The notes under the pieces were generated by a model, which was given only the letters and a program-made list of their open reading frames with translations, was not told the DNA's origin and did not search any database. A DNA stretch of 64,000 nucleotides from Sergeia podlipaevii (lineage: Eukaryota; Euglenozoa; Kinetoplastea; Trypanosomatida; Trypanosomatidae). Positions within the stretch are counted from its first letter, which is position 1. Each line of letters opens with the position of its first letter. Location of the stretch: assembly GCA_030849805.1 (NCBI GenBank), contig JASANZ010002225.1:16525-80524 (forward strand), read 5' to 3'. A program made the position numbers and the translations under genes. Below, in pieces: positions 19,975-29,775 of this stretch.

Positions 19975-21027
19975 ATGTTCACTTCTTCAGTGAAGGCCGA
20001 GGTCCCGCTGGGGCATTACATACCTTCTCTTATGCACAACAACCTTTCCTATGCTGGAGGCGATAGAGTTGTGTGGGTGAGTGGTGTGGCCCTTCTAGCA
20101 ATGGGCACTGAGACCCGCTCGGTATCGGAAGTCAGCGTGGGGGCCACGTCTAGTGGTGTGGTGCATAGCATGCGTGTGGCCACGTTACCAGCGGCGAATT
20201 CTCATTTTTCTCTAGTAACTTCCAAGGAGGAGTCTCGCTTGTTCTTTGACAATATTTGTCTAGGCACGATTTCACATACTGCTACCCCTACGGTGGGTCA
20301 TGGCACGTGTGGCACTGTCAGCGTTTCTCCATCTACTGTCCCGCTGCAGGTGCACGTGATGTGCGGCACTAGCGGTGGTGTCGTCCAATTCTTTTCGAAA
20401 TCTCTGACTTCTCTTCCGCCACCTAAACTGTCTGGGGGAGTGTCTTCCTCTTCGTCTCTTTCTGCGTCTTTGCATCCAGGCGAGGCACTGGTGCCACTAT
20501 CATCTATCTCCGCGCACCAATCGCATGCCGTGACAGCGATGGATCTGTACGCCGCTCCGCAGCCAGGCCAGACGCTTCTCGCTGCTTCTGGAGACTCGAG
20601 CGGAGCAGTGGTACTGTGGTCAGCAGATCGTGTCCCTTATGCAGTCATCCCCACTGCGGACGCTACCGACTGTGTCACTGCTGTGCGTTTGATATGCCAG
20701 GGGACGTATGTGGCCGTGGCGTATGGCTGCGGGAAGGTACGACTGTACACGAGCGCGGGAGAGCTCAAGGTGGAGCTTTGTGCACATTCGCGATGGATCA
20801 ACGCAATGGACTACTGCAATGATCGTGCACTGCTGGCAACCGCCTCTGAGGATGGCACGGTACAAGTGTTTTATATTGTGAAAGCTCCTTCCTTAGTAGT
20901 TCAACGGTGCTGCCAGATTGATTCTTTACCGGGAGTGCCAACAGGTGTGTGCTTTGGAGACCGCGGGGCGTCAGTGGCTGTGGCGTGCTATGACTCGACT
21001 ATACTCCGCACCTTTACACTGGCTTAG
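19975..21027 (+). CDS. WDR54-like WD40-repeat protein
   Basis: A 350-residue beta-propeller protein. The N-terminal NNLS, the AYGCGKVRLY block followed by a LCAHSRWINAMD repeat, the EDGTVQVF blade and the final ACYDSTILRTFTLA closely follow the order and spacing seen in human WDR54, and the length is also close (334 versus 350). Repeat ends are degenerate, as in that family. WDR54 function is poorly known; no enzymatic role is expected. It could otherwise be a generic kinetoplastid WD40 protein. The ATG follows an AG-rich leader and is the first in frame. Confidence 0.7.
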   Translation: MFTSSVKAEVPLGHYIPSLMHNNLSYAGGDRVVWVSGVALLAMGTETRSVSEVSVGATSSGVVHSMRVATLPAANSHFSLVTSKEESRLFFDNICLGTISHTATPTVGHGTCGTVSVSPSTVPLQVHVMCGTSGGVVQFFSKSLTSLPPPKLSGGVSSSSSLSASLHPGEALVPLSSISAHQSHAVTAMDLYAAPQPGQTLLAASGDSSGAVVLWSADRVPYAVIPTADATDCVTAVRLICQGTYVAVAYGCGKVRLYTSAGELKVELCAHSRWINAMDYCNDRALLATASEDGTVQVFYIVKAPSLVVQRCCQIDSLPGVPTGVCFGDRGASVAVACYDSTILRTFTLA

Positions 21028-21573
21028 TGGGGAGGAAGGGATACGTGTGTGACATATTATGTGTGCATGTGTGAGTTTATATATATATATTGGGGGGTTT
21101 TGCGTAACCGAGGAATACGTTGTTGGAGTAGAGACTAAGAATGTAAGCGTACACGAAGAGGAATGTCTGTAGAGATCTTTTATTGTTAGGTGAGATTTGC
21201 TCGTTCATCGCCAATTTCGTCTTTTGCACGAATGCTGACATGAATTTGCTTTTTTTTTTTGATTGTAGTTTTTTTTGATTGTATTTTTTTTCTTTTTTTA
21301 TTCATTATTGTTCAACTGTAATTTTGTGAAGAACAAAGTCCCTCGCATAGAACTGGGTTCACCGTACCATCTATAGAGAGTGTACAGACGCAAGGGGATT
21401 GCCATCCACTTTTTATTATTTTTTTAAAGAAAGTGGGGGGATATCTCTTTATATCACCTCGTTAGGGTTTGCCATTCTAGCATATCTCGCATTCAGGAGT
21501 TGATTTACTTATTTTTATTTTTTGGACACATCTTCCACACAAGCATCAGATTGCAAAAGACAGAACTTGAGCA
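21028..21573 (+). promoter_or_regulatory. Intergenic spacer
   Basis: No gene is visible. T-rich runs occur at 21251-21300, and a T-rich tract at about 21503-21525 leads to AG 21542-21543, a probable acceptor. Confidence 0.4.
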
Positions 21574-23670
21574 ATGCTGTGCGGGAGCTCGCTTCCTGAT
21601 GTCAGCTGGCACACGGCCAGTGTCGTGTCCGATGACCGTGACACCCTTGGCGACTGCCCTTCACAAGATTCCAGCTCAACTATTCAACTGTGTGTTAGTA
21701 GTGACAGTGCTGATGCAAAGCTACAATGCAGCAAGACGCCACAATTTCATTTGGCACCGACTGACGACCGCAGCGCCGATGACATACAATTTCTAGGAGC
21801 TGTCCGAACAACAGATCTTTGTGTAGGAGCTGAGCCTGCTGTAAGTGGTCTTGCCACATGTGTGCTGCCGCTGCTTATACGATGGATAGTGAAGGTACCA
21901 TCATCTATAGCAGCAACAGCAGGTAGTATCTCCAAATCGGGTTCATCTCTGAATGGTGTTCAAGACCTCGTAACACTCACAACAGCATGCCTGCAGCTAC
22001 AATACATCGTTTCCGACAGCACTTTAGACCAATTGTCTGTTCAACTTCCCATCCGGCGGAGTCTCCTCACTCAGGCGCTGCAGGGCCTGCCGGAGCTGTA
22101 TGGTCCTGTAGCAGCTCAGCACCAGCAGAGCCAGATTGAGGAAAGTATCGAGCCGTCTGTGTCTCGCAATCACGGCGAGGTTACGTTGCTCTATTCAAAA
22201 GTTCCAGAGTCTCCTTTAGGGTATGCAGTATGCGGCTGGGGAGCACAGGATTATGGATATGGGCTTCATGTAGGCGGTGTGCCTCTGCATCCGCACCATC
22301 GATATCGCTTTTCACTACCTGCCATGAATGCTGGAAGGGATTGTGTGCTGGAGGTGCGTGTTGCTCCGCTTGTGGTTTTGCAATTATGTGTGCCTGTTGG
22401 TGCCAACAGAGCTCAGCGGCCGTTCTGTTTTCCCAAAGAAGTGAACGGTCCAACGCTCAGTCTAACGGAGTCGCTCCTTGCAATGGAAATGGAGGCAGAG
22501 GAGGAACGAGGGCTTCGACCGGTTCTCACTAGGTCACAGCGTGGTGGTGGTGGTAGTGGTGGTGGCAGCACACACGAAATACCAGCGGCAACTACAAAAG
22601 TTGAAAAGAACAAAAATCCGTCTGCAGCGGGGCGGCAGAAGCGGGCTCGTACGAAGCCCAAAACTGAAGAGCAACGGCGCCAGCGCACGACGGCGGTATT
22701 GGAGTCTGCACGCACCAGCACCGGGCTCTCAGACTTGTTGTTAGAGAACTCTACCACAACGGACACACTGCATGGCGGCGGTAGTGCGTCCATGGATGCC
22801 ACGCCCGGCACCCTCTTAGTACGTAGGCGTATTGAACAAACATACAACTCGGACACGGTCCTATCTCTGACTGGTGGCGCCACAGCGATGGGCGGGCTGC
22901 GAAACAACGTGGTCTTTACCACTGGACTGTCGCTAACCCGGACCGAAGAACGGAAATGTGAGTCTTTAGGCTTGGTGGTAAACCCAGATTTGTGTGAGGC
23001 TCCATGTGCACGTGTGCTGGTGGTGCAGAAGCCTCTTGTGCGTAGTGTGAAGCTGCTCACTGTGCTGCCGTATTTGTCGGCAATGGTGACACACAGATGG
23101 GTGTACTCGGTTTTCGCGAGCCGTGATGCTTCTGTTCCCTTCGCTGACTTTGCATACTCAGAGCCACGCATCCCTGGTAGCATCGAGTTTGCCAATGACT
23201 TCTCTATACGCTCTGTGCTTGCTGTTCCGTGTCGCCAGCGACAGCAGCTGCTTTCGGCGCACCGCTTCTGGGTGCACCCCCTCACGAAGCCGCAGGAATC
23301 TCCCAATAATGACCTCAAGACAGTCATTATAGCTTCAGGCGGGGTCATAACCAAATCGCTGTGTCGCGCGACGGTGGCGGTCCTACCAGCTAAGAAGGTG
23401 TCAGGGCCTCAGTGGCAGTCGATGTTGCGAGAGCACAGCGTGCCCGTTGGCGCTGGTGGTGGCGTGCTCCGCGTAGTACCAGATGACATTTTCAAATGTG
23501 TACTTCAACAGAGACCGCTGCTGGTGTCTTCGGTCAATGTGCCTGCCACCATGGTGACTCTCAAGGCTTCCGCTGAAGGGGCTTCTCAGCACCCAGTGGC
23601 GACGCTTTGCACGCCTGGGGGAAGACGTTCTGCGAAATCTGTCACTTGCACCACACCAACCCCCTCGTAG
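21574..23670 (+). CDS. Unknown 698-residue protein
   Basis: Not recognised. The N-terminal 100 residues are Ser/Asp-rich. A globular-looking part at about 200-310 contains a beta-rich segment (LEVRVAPLVVLQLCV). A Gly-rich linker (GGGGSGGGS, about 324-332) is followed by a Lys/Arg-rich stretch to about 375 that resembles a nuclear signal. The second half (about 440-690) alternates predicted strands and loops. A 313-codon frame on the opposite strand (22413-23354) is a shadow of this gene. A purine-only G-rich tract follows 20 nt after the stop. Confidence 0.82.
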   Translation: MLCGSSLPDVSWHTASVVSDDRDTLGDCPSQDSSSTIQLCVSSDSADAKLQCSKTPQFHLAPTDDRSADDIQFLGAVRTTDLCVGAEPAVSGLATCVLPLLIRWIVKVPSSIAATAGSISKSGSSLNGVQDLVTLTTACLQLQYIVSDSTLDQLSVQLPIRRSLLTQALQGLPELYGPVAAQHQQSQIEESIEPSVSRNHGEVTLLYSKVPESPLGYAVCGWGAQDYGYGLHVGGVPLHPHHRYRFSLPAMNAGRDCVLEVRVAPLVVLQLCVPVGANRAQRPFCFPKEVNGPTLSLTESLLAMEMEAEEERGLRPVLTRSQRGGGGSGGGSTHEIPAATTKVEKNKNPSAAGRQKRARTKPKTEEQRRQRTTAVLESARTSTGLSDLLLENSTTTDTLHGGGSASMDATPGTLLVRRRIEQTYNSDTVLSLTGGATAMGGLRNNVVFTTGLSLTRTEERKCESLGLVVNPDLCEAPCARVLVVQKPLVRSVKLLTVLPYLSAMVTHRWVYSVFASRDASVPFADFAYSEPRIPGSIEFANDFSIRSVLAVPCRQRQQLLSAHRFWVHPLTKPQESPNNDLKTVIIASGGVITKSLCRATVAVLPAKKVSGPQWQSMLREHSVPVGAGGGVLRVVPDDIFKCVLQQRPLLVSSVNVPATMVTLKASAEGASQHPVATLCTPGGRRSAKSVTCTTPTPS

Positions 23671-24131
23671 GTCGACAAAATCGATGCCTAGAAAGAGAGA
23701 GAGGAGGGGGGGAGGGGGGAAGGGGGAGAGAGAGACGTGTAGTTTGCTGGTGTGCGAAGACGGAGAGCAAAAGCAAGTGGGGGAGACATCACGAAACAAC
23801 TTACACGTATTTTTTCGTCAATATTTGCATCATTTATAGTTTGTTTGTTTTTTCAACTAAATGTATCAAACAAACGGTGTGTGAAGCAGTTTTTTCCTTT
23901 TGTCTCATTGACATGCTATGTCTTCAGTGTGGGCATTAGGTGTTGCCTTCACTCGTGAATCTCCCTCTCTTTTTTTTTTTTTTTGGCAAAGTTTCATTCA
24001 TGACGTGTCTTTCGCATTCTTCCTTATTATTTTTATTACTTAAACTTTCCGGAACTTTGTGACGGTGTCACCTCTATTGCTTTCTCTTGTGCTATTTTTA
24101 ATTGGTGTAGGAATCAGAATCCACATTAGTG
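23671..24131 (+). promoter_or_regulatory. Spacer with purine/G tract and acceptor
   Basis: An uninterrupted 46-nt purine run (23690-23735) lies at the start of the spacer, then a T16 run at about 23969-23984. AG 23990-23991 and AG 24109-24110 are both good acceptors; the latter gives a 22-nt 5' UTR. No gene is visible. Confidence 0.5.
23690..23735 (+). repeat. Purine-only G-rich tract
   Basis: Forty-six consecutive purines on the coding strand including G-runs of 7 (23706-23712), 6 (23714-23719) and 5 (23722-23726), in the 3' UTR of the upstream gene. Splitting the 7-run would allow a four-run G-quadruplex. Confidence 0.75.
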
Positions 24132-25607
24132 ATGCGCCGTCTTCCGTGCGTCATCCGGTGCCAGAGGACCTTGCTGTGCGCCTCTACAATCACTACTCCA
24201 TGCTGGTATCATGCCTCCAGTAATACTGCCGGTGGATCTTTGACGTCATCTCCCGCTGTCTCTTTCTCTGTTGATGCGCTGCCTCCCGCACTACGTGAAG
24301 AGTTTGACACTGACGCCAATGTACGTGCCCTCTCACATGTACTACGGCGTCATAGCAAAGTAGATCACCCAGTTTCGGTGCTTCCGACGTGGGCTCACAT
24401 GGTGAGCTGGCGCTGTCGCGCATGTAGGACACAATGGAGTGCACGGCCCAAGGACCGCACGGATCGTCAAACATGCGAGGCATTTAATTGTCCCTGTTGT
24501 ACTCATGTACCCACAAGTACTGCTGCTACTACCACCGTACGTCGCGAGGAGGAATCTCATCTTACCTCTTCATCATCGCCGAGCCCTCGCGTATCCATCT
24601 CTACATGCAAAAATGCATCCTCAGGTGAGGGGCGGCTGCCTCAGCGGCTTCTCCTGCTGGGTTCGTATCCGACTTTGGCTGCTCAGTGGGATGTTGAGCG
24701 TAACTCTCAGCTGCACAATCGTGTGCCTCACAGCGTTGCCACCGTGCCCGCAGGTAGCGGCAGCTCCGTGTGGTGGCGCTGCTCCTTGTGCGAGCGTCCA
24801 TGGCTCGAGAAGGTATCGAGTCGCGTGGCAAGACATGAGGCCTTGAGGCAACGCTTAGGTGTTGCAGTCGGGGAAGTAGCAGACAGTGGAGTGAGGTCTG
24901 ACGTAGTTTCGTTATGCCCGTCGTGTGAAAGCCGTGGCGCGACAGATCGGGTAAATCAGCGCGCCACATCCACGGGGAGAATAAAGCAAAATGCCCAGCA
25001 GCTGTCCTTGTCGATACGCCCTACAAGACTAAGTGAAGATGCAGCGCTAATGCAGGAGGTGCGTCTAAGACCGCATGAGGATCCAAGTATGATTGTTATG
25101 GCCAGCGAGCAATTGTTAAACTGGGAGTGTCGGTTCTGTGGTCATGGATTCCAGGCTTCCGTGGCAGGCCGCAGCCACCGCTACGAGCGGTGCCCGCAGT
25201 GCTCGGGGTCTTGCAAAACACCTATGAATCTTCTTTCTATTCAGCGTCCAGACGTTCTGCACGAGGTGAGCAAGACGGTGTCACGCACCGCACTCGCACA
25301 TACCAGCATACACGACAACAAGGAGCTAACGTTTGTGTGCCGCAGGTGTCTTGCACCGTACCGCATGTCTGTCCGTGCGCGGTGTTCCGTTCCTGTAGGA
25401 TCCACTGCATGCCCCAAGTGCTTTCTTAATGAGTCCAACTATGCTCGGGCTGCTATCGCTGAAAAAGACGGGGCCAAGCTCTCCCAGAAGGAGCGGCGCA
25501 CCGTCCTGCGCCTGGCTCATCGCACCAGCACCAGTGTTATAAACCGTGACACACTTGCTCTAGCGCAATGTGAACTCCAGCGGCGGCGGCGCACGCTACG
25601 TGACTAG
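24132..25607 (+). CDS. Protein with four treble-clef zinc-ribbon repeats, probably mitochondrial
   Basis: A 491-residue protein with an N-terminus rich in Arg, Cys and Ser and poor in acid residues, compatible with mitochondrial import. Four repeats follow the pattern W/F-x-C-x2-C-x-W/F-...-R-...-C-P-x-C: about 93-122 (WRCRAC), 213-262 (WWRCSLC ... CPSC), 330-357 (WECRFC ... CPQC) and 401-430 (FVCRRC ... CPKC). This is the layout of the probable zinc-ribbon repeat family (DUF4379-like) that occurs tandemly in kinetoplastids. A role in mitochondrial ribosome or RNA biology is an inference only. The C-terminus is Arg-rich. The ATG is preceded by an in-frame GTG that was ignored. Confidence 0.78.
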   Translation: MRRLPCVIRCQRTLLCASTITTPCWYHASSNTAGGSLTSSPAVSFSVDALPPALREEFDTDANVRALSHVLRRHSKVDHPVSVLPTWAHMVSWRCRACRTQWSARPKDRTDRQTCEAFNCPCCTHVPTSTAATTTVRREEESHLTSSSSPSPRVSISTCKNASSGEGRLPQRLLLLGSYPTLAAQWDVERNSQLHNRVPHSVATVPAGSGSSVWWRCSLCERPWLEKVSSRVARHEALRQRLGVAVGEVADSGVRSDVVSLCPSCESRGATDRVNQRATSTGRIKQNAQQLSLSIRPTRLSEDAALMQEVRLRPHEDPSMIVMASEQLLNWECRFCGHGFQASVAGRSHRYERCPQCSGSCKTPMNLLSIQRPDVLHEVSKTVSRTALAHTSIHDNKELTFVCRRCLAPYRMSVRARCSVPVGSTACPKCFLNESNYARAAIAEKDGAKLSQKERRTVLRLAHRTSTSVINRDTLALAQCELQRRRRTLRD

Positions 25608-26070
25608 AGAGCATTTAAAAAATATTTCCTTTTGGTGTACCTTTCTTTGCTTTAGTGAGGGTCAGAATCCGTAAATATATTTTTTTGTAAACATTGCGCG
25701 CTGAGAAACTTTTACTGTGATGTGCGCCACGGGGACAAATAAAATTTTCTTTTGTTGTTGTTGTTTAAAGTGATGTAACATGTTTTGATGAGATTGTACA
25801 TAGATATAGGTGTGTGCACACGTATCGGGTTCCTTCTATATATAAATTCATATGTTATACAGTCTTTCCGTTCTCTGCTCACTATGTGCTTCTCACTCTT
25901 GCTTATGTCTATTTGATGCGAGAAAAATTGAAACTGGTACGTCCCAAATATAGATATAGAAGGGTGAAGCGTAGGTCTTTTTTTTGTTGTTGTATGTTTG
26001 TTTGCTTCTCAGCTTACCAGATATTTAGGGCTTTCTATCATTGTTTTTATATTGCACACTAACATCTAAT
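25608..26070 (+). promoter_or_regulatory. Intergenic spacer
   Basis: No gene is visible. A T-rich tract at about 25977-26010 ends in AG 26011-26012, the probable acceptor for the gene at 26071. Confidence 0.5.
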
Positions 26071-29000
26071 ATGGACAGCGCTGCGCTGCGCGTGGCGTAT
26101 GGCGACTCTGCCCCACGTCTCACTGACTTGGCATTGCTGCTCTGCGAAGGGGCACTTCGTAGATTGCGGCCGCAGCTCGCGGCGCATCCAGACTGGGCCG
26201 ATATCCTATATGGATGGTACATGCACAAGATTGCCTTTCTTAGTGCCGCTCCGGAGGATCCACCTCCGCCGTGGGCGAGTGAGTGCGGCGCTGCAGAAGT
26301 GGTAGGGGACGCGACCTCTGGTAGTGAAGCAGCTTGTGGAGGGGTCCTTCTCAACACCAGCGGTGGCGACGGTGTAGGCGTTGCCTCTCCCTTCGGTTCT
26401 CCGTGTCGCACGAACGCGGGCGTTACATCTCACCGCGGACCGCACGGAAACGCGGGTGATGTGGACTTTTCTCTGGCGTTTGAGCAGACGTGTGGAACCG
26501 CCATGAGTGTTTCCTTTCAGGGGCAGCATAGTACGATAACTGAGTCTACGAGAGAGCCATCCACAGAAATTGCCAATTCTTCAGAGTCTCGTGCCTTGCT
26601 TGAGAAGGATCCTGGCTTCCAGTTACTTAGAGAAGTGCTAGCGCTTTGTTTTCACTTGGGTGGTGTTTCATTGTCAGCATCCGCCGCGATTGTTTTTCGT
26701 GAACTACTAGAGGGCACAGCGACGGAGCGATGCTCAGCAATGAAAGGTGCAATCAACAATAGTAGTAGTAGTGAAGTAGAACTGCTTGCACTGGCACGTC
26801 TTTTTGACTGGACGCTCAGTGAAGAGGAGTCACTGTCTGCACTCGGGAGTGCTACACGCAGCTTTCACGTGTGGGTGAACGTCGCGTGGCGCTGCGCATC
26901 CTTCACTCGACAGTCACGCCACGCTTCACTCGCGCGTGTGTGGGCAAGAGAGTTGATGCAAGATGTAAAGTGCGATCCACTTGATGCAAGTCATCTGTAC
27001 AGAGAAGGCAGGTTTGCTGCCGTCATGGAAGAAGCCGGACAAGGGATCAATATTGAGGCCATGTACCTTTTTATACGTGAAGTGTTTGAGGGTCATGCGC
27101 GGTCCGAGAAGGCTCTCATGGAGCTTTTGTTTTCCCAGACGCGTCCCTCGCAACTGCCTGACACCTATACGGCACGCCTTCTCCTTCTTCAAGGTCCTGC
27201 AACGGCCTCAGCGGTGAGTCGCCAAGACCTTATAAACCGTGGCTCCCAGCCTATCTTACACAACGTAACGTGTGGAATGCTACTCTATTCACGTTACTAC
27301 CTGGCCGCCCACTCCCTCACACTTGCGTGCCAGTGCGCGCAGACCGCCGTGCTGGTTGGTCATCAATTGCATTCTAGCAGCACGCTGGCGCTGGCACACT
27401 ATAGCTGCTTCCTTGCGTACATTGCCAGCTGCCGCACTACCGAGGCCGCAGATAACATTTCCATCGCACTGCAGCTGAGCGTCTCACAGGGCGGGGATGC
27501 CGCCGCTGCGGATCACGCTACTACAGTCTCTGGAGACCTCACTGTCGGTGCCCTCAGCTTCATTGGCGTCGCACATCTTCTTCTTTTGTTCCCCGCGACA
27601 GTAGGCAGCACGCTGCGGTCGATGCTCACAATGGGTCTGGATCTGTGGGTGTCTTCATCTCCGTCCTCACTGGCAGAGAATGCTGGTGCTGGGATGCCAG
27701 TGGTTGATCCTTCTTCTTCTTCTCCGCCACTTGCTGGTGCAAGTGGCGGTGGGACAGCGAGTACTGGCAACGGAAGTGGCACCGGCGGCGGACACGCAGT
27801 AGTGGAGCAGACGATTGCCCAGACGTTGCGTCACGCGCTGCTGCTCTCGGAAATAGAAGCCTTTCACCATCCAGTGCCGTGTTTTGCATGGGTGGAGATG
27901 ACCTCCGCGCTTTCCCGTGACTGCTTGCTCCTCACGGGAACTATGTACGGTGTTACTGTCAGTCCGATGCACATTGACACCCCGATCCTTGGAGGTCTGC
28001 TTGCGCAGCTGAAGGACGAGCTTCTTGTCAGTTCTCCCGCGCATCAAGTGCGACCATCAGCGGCGCTCCTTGCAGAGGTGATCCGCCACACAGCGCACCA
28101 CTCCCTAGCGCTCCAGGAAGGTCTGACTGAGCCATCACCAGAATCTGAGAAGAGCGGTCCTGTTGAGGTCCTGTGTGATGCCTTAAGCGCCATACAGACA
28201 CACTACGGGGAAGGCGGTGTACGTGCAGCCGAGCAGGATGCCTTCTTCTCTGGCACTGCTCGGTATCTAGTGGCCTGCTGGCTCGCACGTAATGGGTTCA
28301 TTGCAGCTGCGTTCGAGGGCTTCAGCGATGTTATCGATGGTCTTCATCACACCGCTGGACTCTTTACTTCCTCTGATAGTACAATAGAAAAGTCAGGGGA
28401 GGATTTGTATTTACCTCCAGACCACCTTCTGCTCCTGGCTTATTCACAGCTCAGGAGAGCTGAAGTGGCACTTTACTTGGGCTATTACCAATCTCTCGAG
28501 CACTCCGCCGCCACGTTGCTGGCTGTCAGCGTACGGGCCAACTTTACGTTTGGTGTACTCGTTTCTCAGTTTATTGAGCTTTTCTCCTTGCAGCACAAGA
28601 ATAGCTGCAGCGAGCAGCTGGCTGCCTCTGCTGCCCTCCTACACTCCGCCAACGCAATGGGACTTTATAGTATTTTACTGCGCGTACGACTGCGCCGTGT
28701 GTCGGCGCTCAGTAGTGGTGGAAGATGGCAGGAGGCGTTGGAGGAGCTCGACAGGATCACGGAGCCAGTGCCTCGAGCGTATAGCGCCGCTCATGCCTTG
28801 GCGAAATTTAACGTTGGCAGTGAGGTGCTGCTAGGCGTGGTACAACAGTCGGAGCGACGGAAGCGATCACAACGCCGCCAATGCGCTGCTGCACTCTCCA
28901 ATTTTATTTCTGAGGGTATCTCTGTGCTGTCTGGCATTGCTGGTATTGGTCCTGAAACTGATGCAGGTACGGTCTTGCGTGGTATTGCCACTGAGACTTT

Positions 29001-29301
29001 AAACTTCTGTGTGTCACTTCAAGAAGCACTGTGCATTCATACTTCAGTACTACGCGCCTCAGATCTATGCGCGGATGCGCACCTCACTTGTGCTTCAGAT
29101 TGTAAAGCACTACATAATGGCATTCATAAGAACAGTGTTGGGCATTCGCTGCGTGTTATTGAGTCCCTCGCGCAGTCTTTGAGCGCGCGGCACTTGCTCC
29201 ATGGCGTGTGGGCGAAGATGCTGAAATCCACTATGACTGCGGCGTGCCGTGAAATCATGAATGGTACGTTGATCCGTATGTTGGACCCTTCCCTTTCGTA
29301 G
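26071..29301 (+). CDS. Large helical TPR-like protein, possible APC/C subunit 5
   Basis: A 1076-residue protein dominated by paired amphipathic helices. TPR-like arrays are clearest at about 400-480 (MLLYSRYYLAAHSLTLA and the following helices) and 820-920. The order of a poorly repetitive N-terminal half, a central TPR block and a C-terminal TPR block ending with helices after a PVPRAYSAAHALAKF segment resembles APC5, the anaphase-promoting-complex scaffold subunit. The match is by architecture and short stretches only. Ser/Gly-rich insertions (around 530-575) lengthen it relative to the 755-residue human protein. If not APC5, it is another TPR scaffold. The start is the first ATG after the acceptor. 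Confidence 0.55.
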   Translation: MDSAALRVAYGDSAPRLTDLALLLCEGALRRLRPQLAAHPDWADILYGWYMHKIAFLSAAPEDPPPPWASECGAAEVVGDATSGSEAACGGVLLNTSGGDGVGVASPFGSPCRTNAGVTSHRGPHGNAGDVDFSLAFEQTCGTAMSVSFQGQHSTITESTREPSTEIANSSESRALLEKDPGFQLLREVLALCFHLGGVSLSASAAIVFRELLEGTATERCSAMKGAINNSSSSEVELLALARLFDWTLSEEESLSALGSATRSFHVWVNVAWRCASFTRQSRHASLARVWARELMQDVKCDPLDASHLYREGRFAAVMEEAGQGINIEAMYLFIREVFEGHARSEKALMELLFSQTRPSQLPDTYTARLLLLQGPATASAVSRQDLINRGSQPILHNVTCGMLLYSRYYLAAHSLTLACQCAQTAVLVGHQLHSSSTLALAHYSCFLAYIASCRTTEAADNISIALQLSVSQGGDAAAADHATTVSGDLTVGALSFIGVAHLLLLFPATVGSTLRSMLTMGLDLWVSSSPSSLAENAGAGMPVVDPSSSSPPLAGASGGGTASTGNGSGTGGGHAVVEQTIAQTLRHALLLSEIEAFHHPVPCFAWVEMTSALSRDCLLLTGTMYGVTVSPMHIDTPILGGLLAQLKDELLVSSPAHQVRPSAALLAEVIRHTAHHSLALQEGLTEPSPESEKSGPVEVLCDALSAIQTHYGEGGVRAAEQDAFFSGTARYLVACWLARNGFIAAAFEGFSDVIDGLHHTAGLFTSSDSTIEKSGEDLYLPPDHLLLLAYSQLRRAEVALYLGYYQSLEHSAATLLAVSVRANFTFGVLVSQFIELFSLQHKNSCSEQLAASAALLHSANAMGLYSILLRVRLRRVSALSSGGRWQEALEELDRITEPVPRAYSAAHALAKFNVGSEVLLGVVQQSERRKRSQRRQCAAALSNFISEGISVLSGIAGIGPETDAGTVLRGIATETLNFCVSLQEALCIHTSVLRASDLCADAHLTCASDCKALHNGIHKNSVGHSLRVIESLAQSLSARHLLHGVWAKMLKSTMTAACREIMNGTLIRMLDPSLS

Positions 29302-29775
29302 TATGTTTCGTTGTTGTTGATGTTTTCGTTTATCTGTTCTTAGCAAGAAATATCAAATTTTCTCAAAGAGAGAAGGGTGATTAAAGTATTGTCGTTAGAT
29401 CCACTCATCGGTACACACGTAGAACATATATATGCAAAAACTATAGCGTTTCTTCTAAAATGATACAACAGAGGTCTTTTTTAGTGTCTTCATCGTTTTT
29501 TTTTTTTTTTTTGCTGATAGCTGCATAAAATCTGAATGAATCATTGCCTCCTATGCTTTTCTTCATATCATTGCAACCGCCGTTTTTTTTTTTTTTGATA
29601 TTCCTTTTTAAATCTTAGTTGTGGCTCAGCGTAGATAGTTTTTTTTTCTTGTTCTTTCAATAGCTTGTTAAAACGCCCGCTTATACTGTTCGTGGTGCAT
29701 CGTCCTTCACATTTTCTCTTTTTTTGTGGTGATAATATATATATATATATATATCTTTTTTCTTTGCTTCAAGTA
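29302..29775 (+). promoter_or_regulatory. Intergenic spacer
   Basis: No gene is visible. It holds a T17 run at 29496-29512, a T-rich tract at about 29638-29660 with AG 29662-29663 (the best acceptor), and (AT)10 at 29735-29754. A second AG at 29772-29773 sits 2 nt before the ATG. Confidence 0.45.
29735..29754. repeat. (AT)10 microsatellite
   Basis: Uninterrupted AT run about 20 nt upstream of an ATG, probably inside a 5' UTR. Confidence 0.9.

Noticed and set aside
22413..23354. A 313-codon frame on the - strand
   Set aside because: It lies wholly opposite the gene at 21574-23670 and is Arg/Ser-rich, as expected for an antisense shadow; the rest of the window is + strand only.
23607..23939. 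A 110-codon + frame over the end of one gene
   Set aside because: Out of frame with the real gene and driven by the purine tract (Glu/Gly/Arg) then T-rich spacer.
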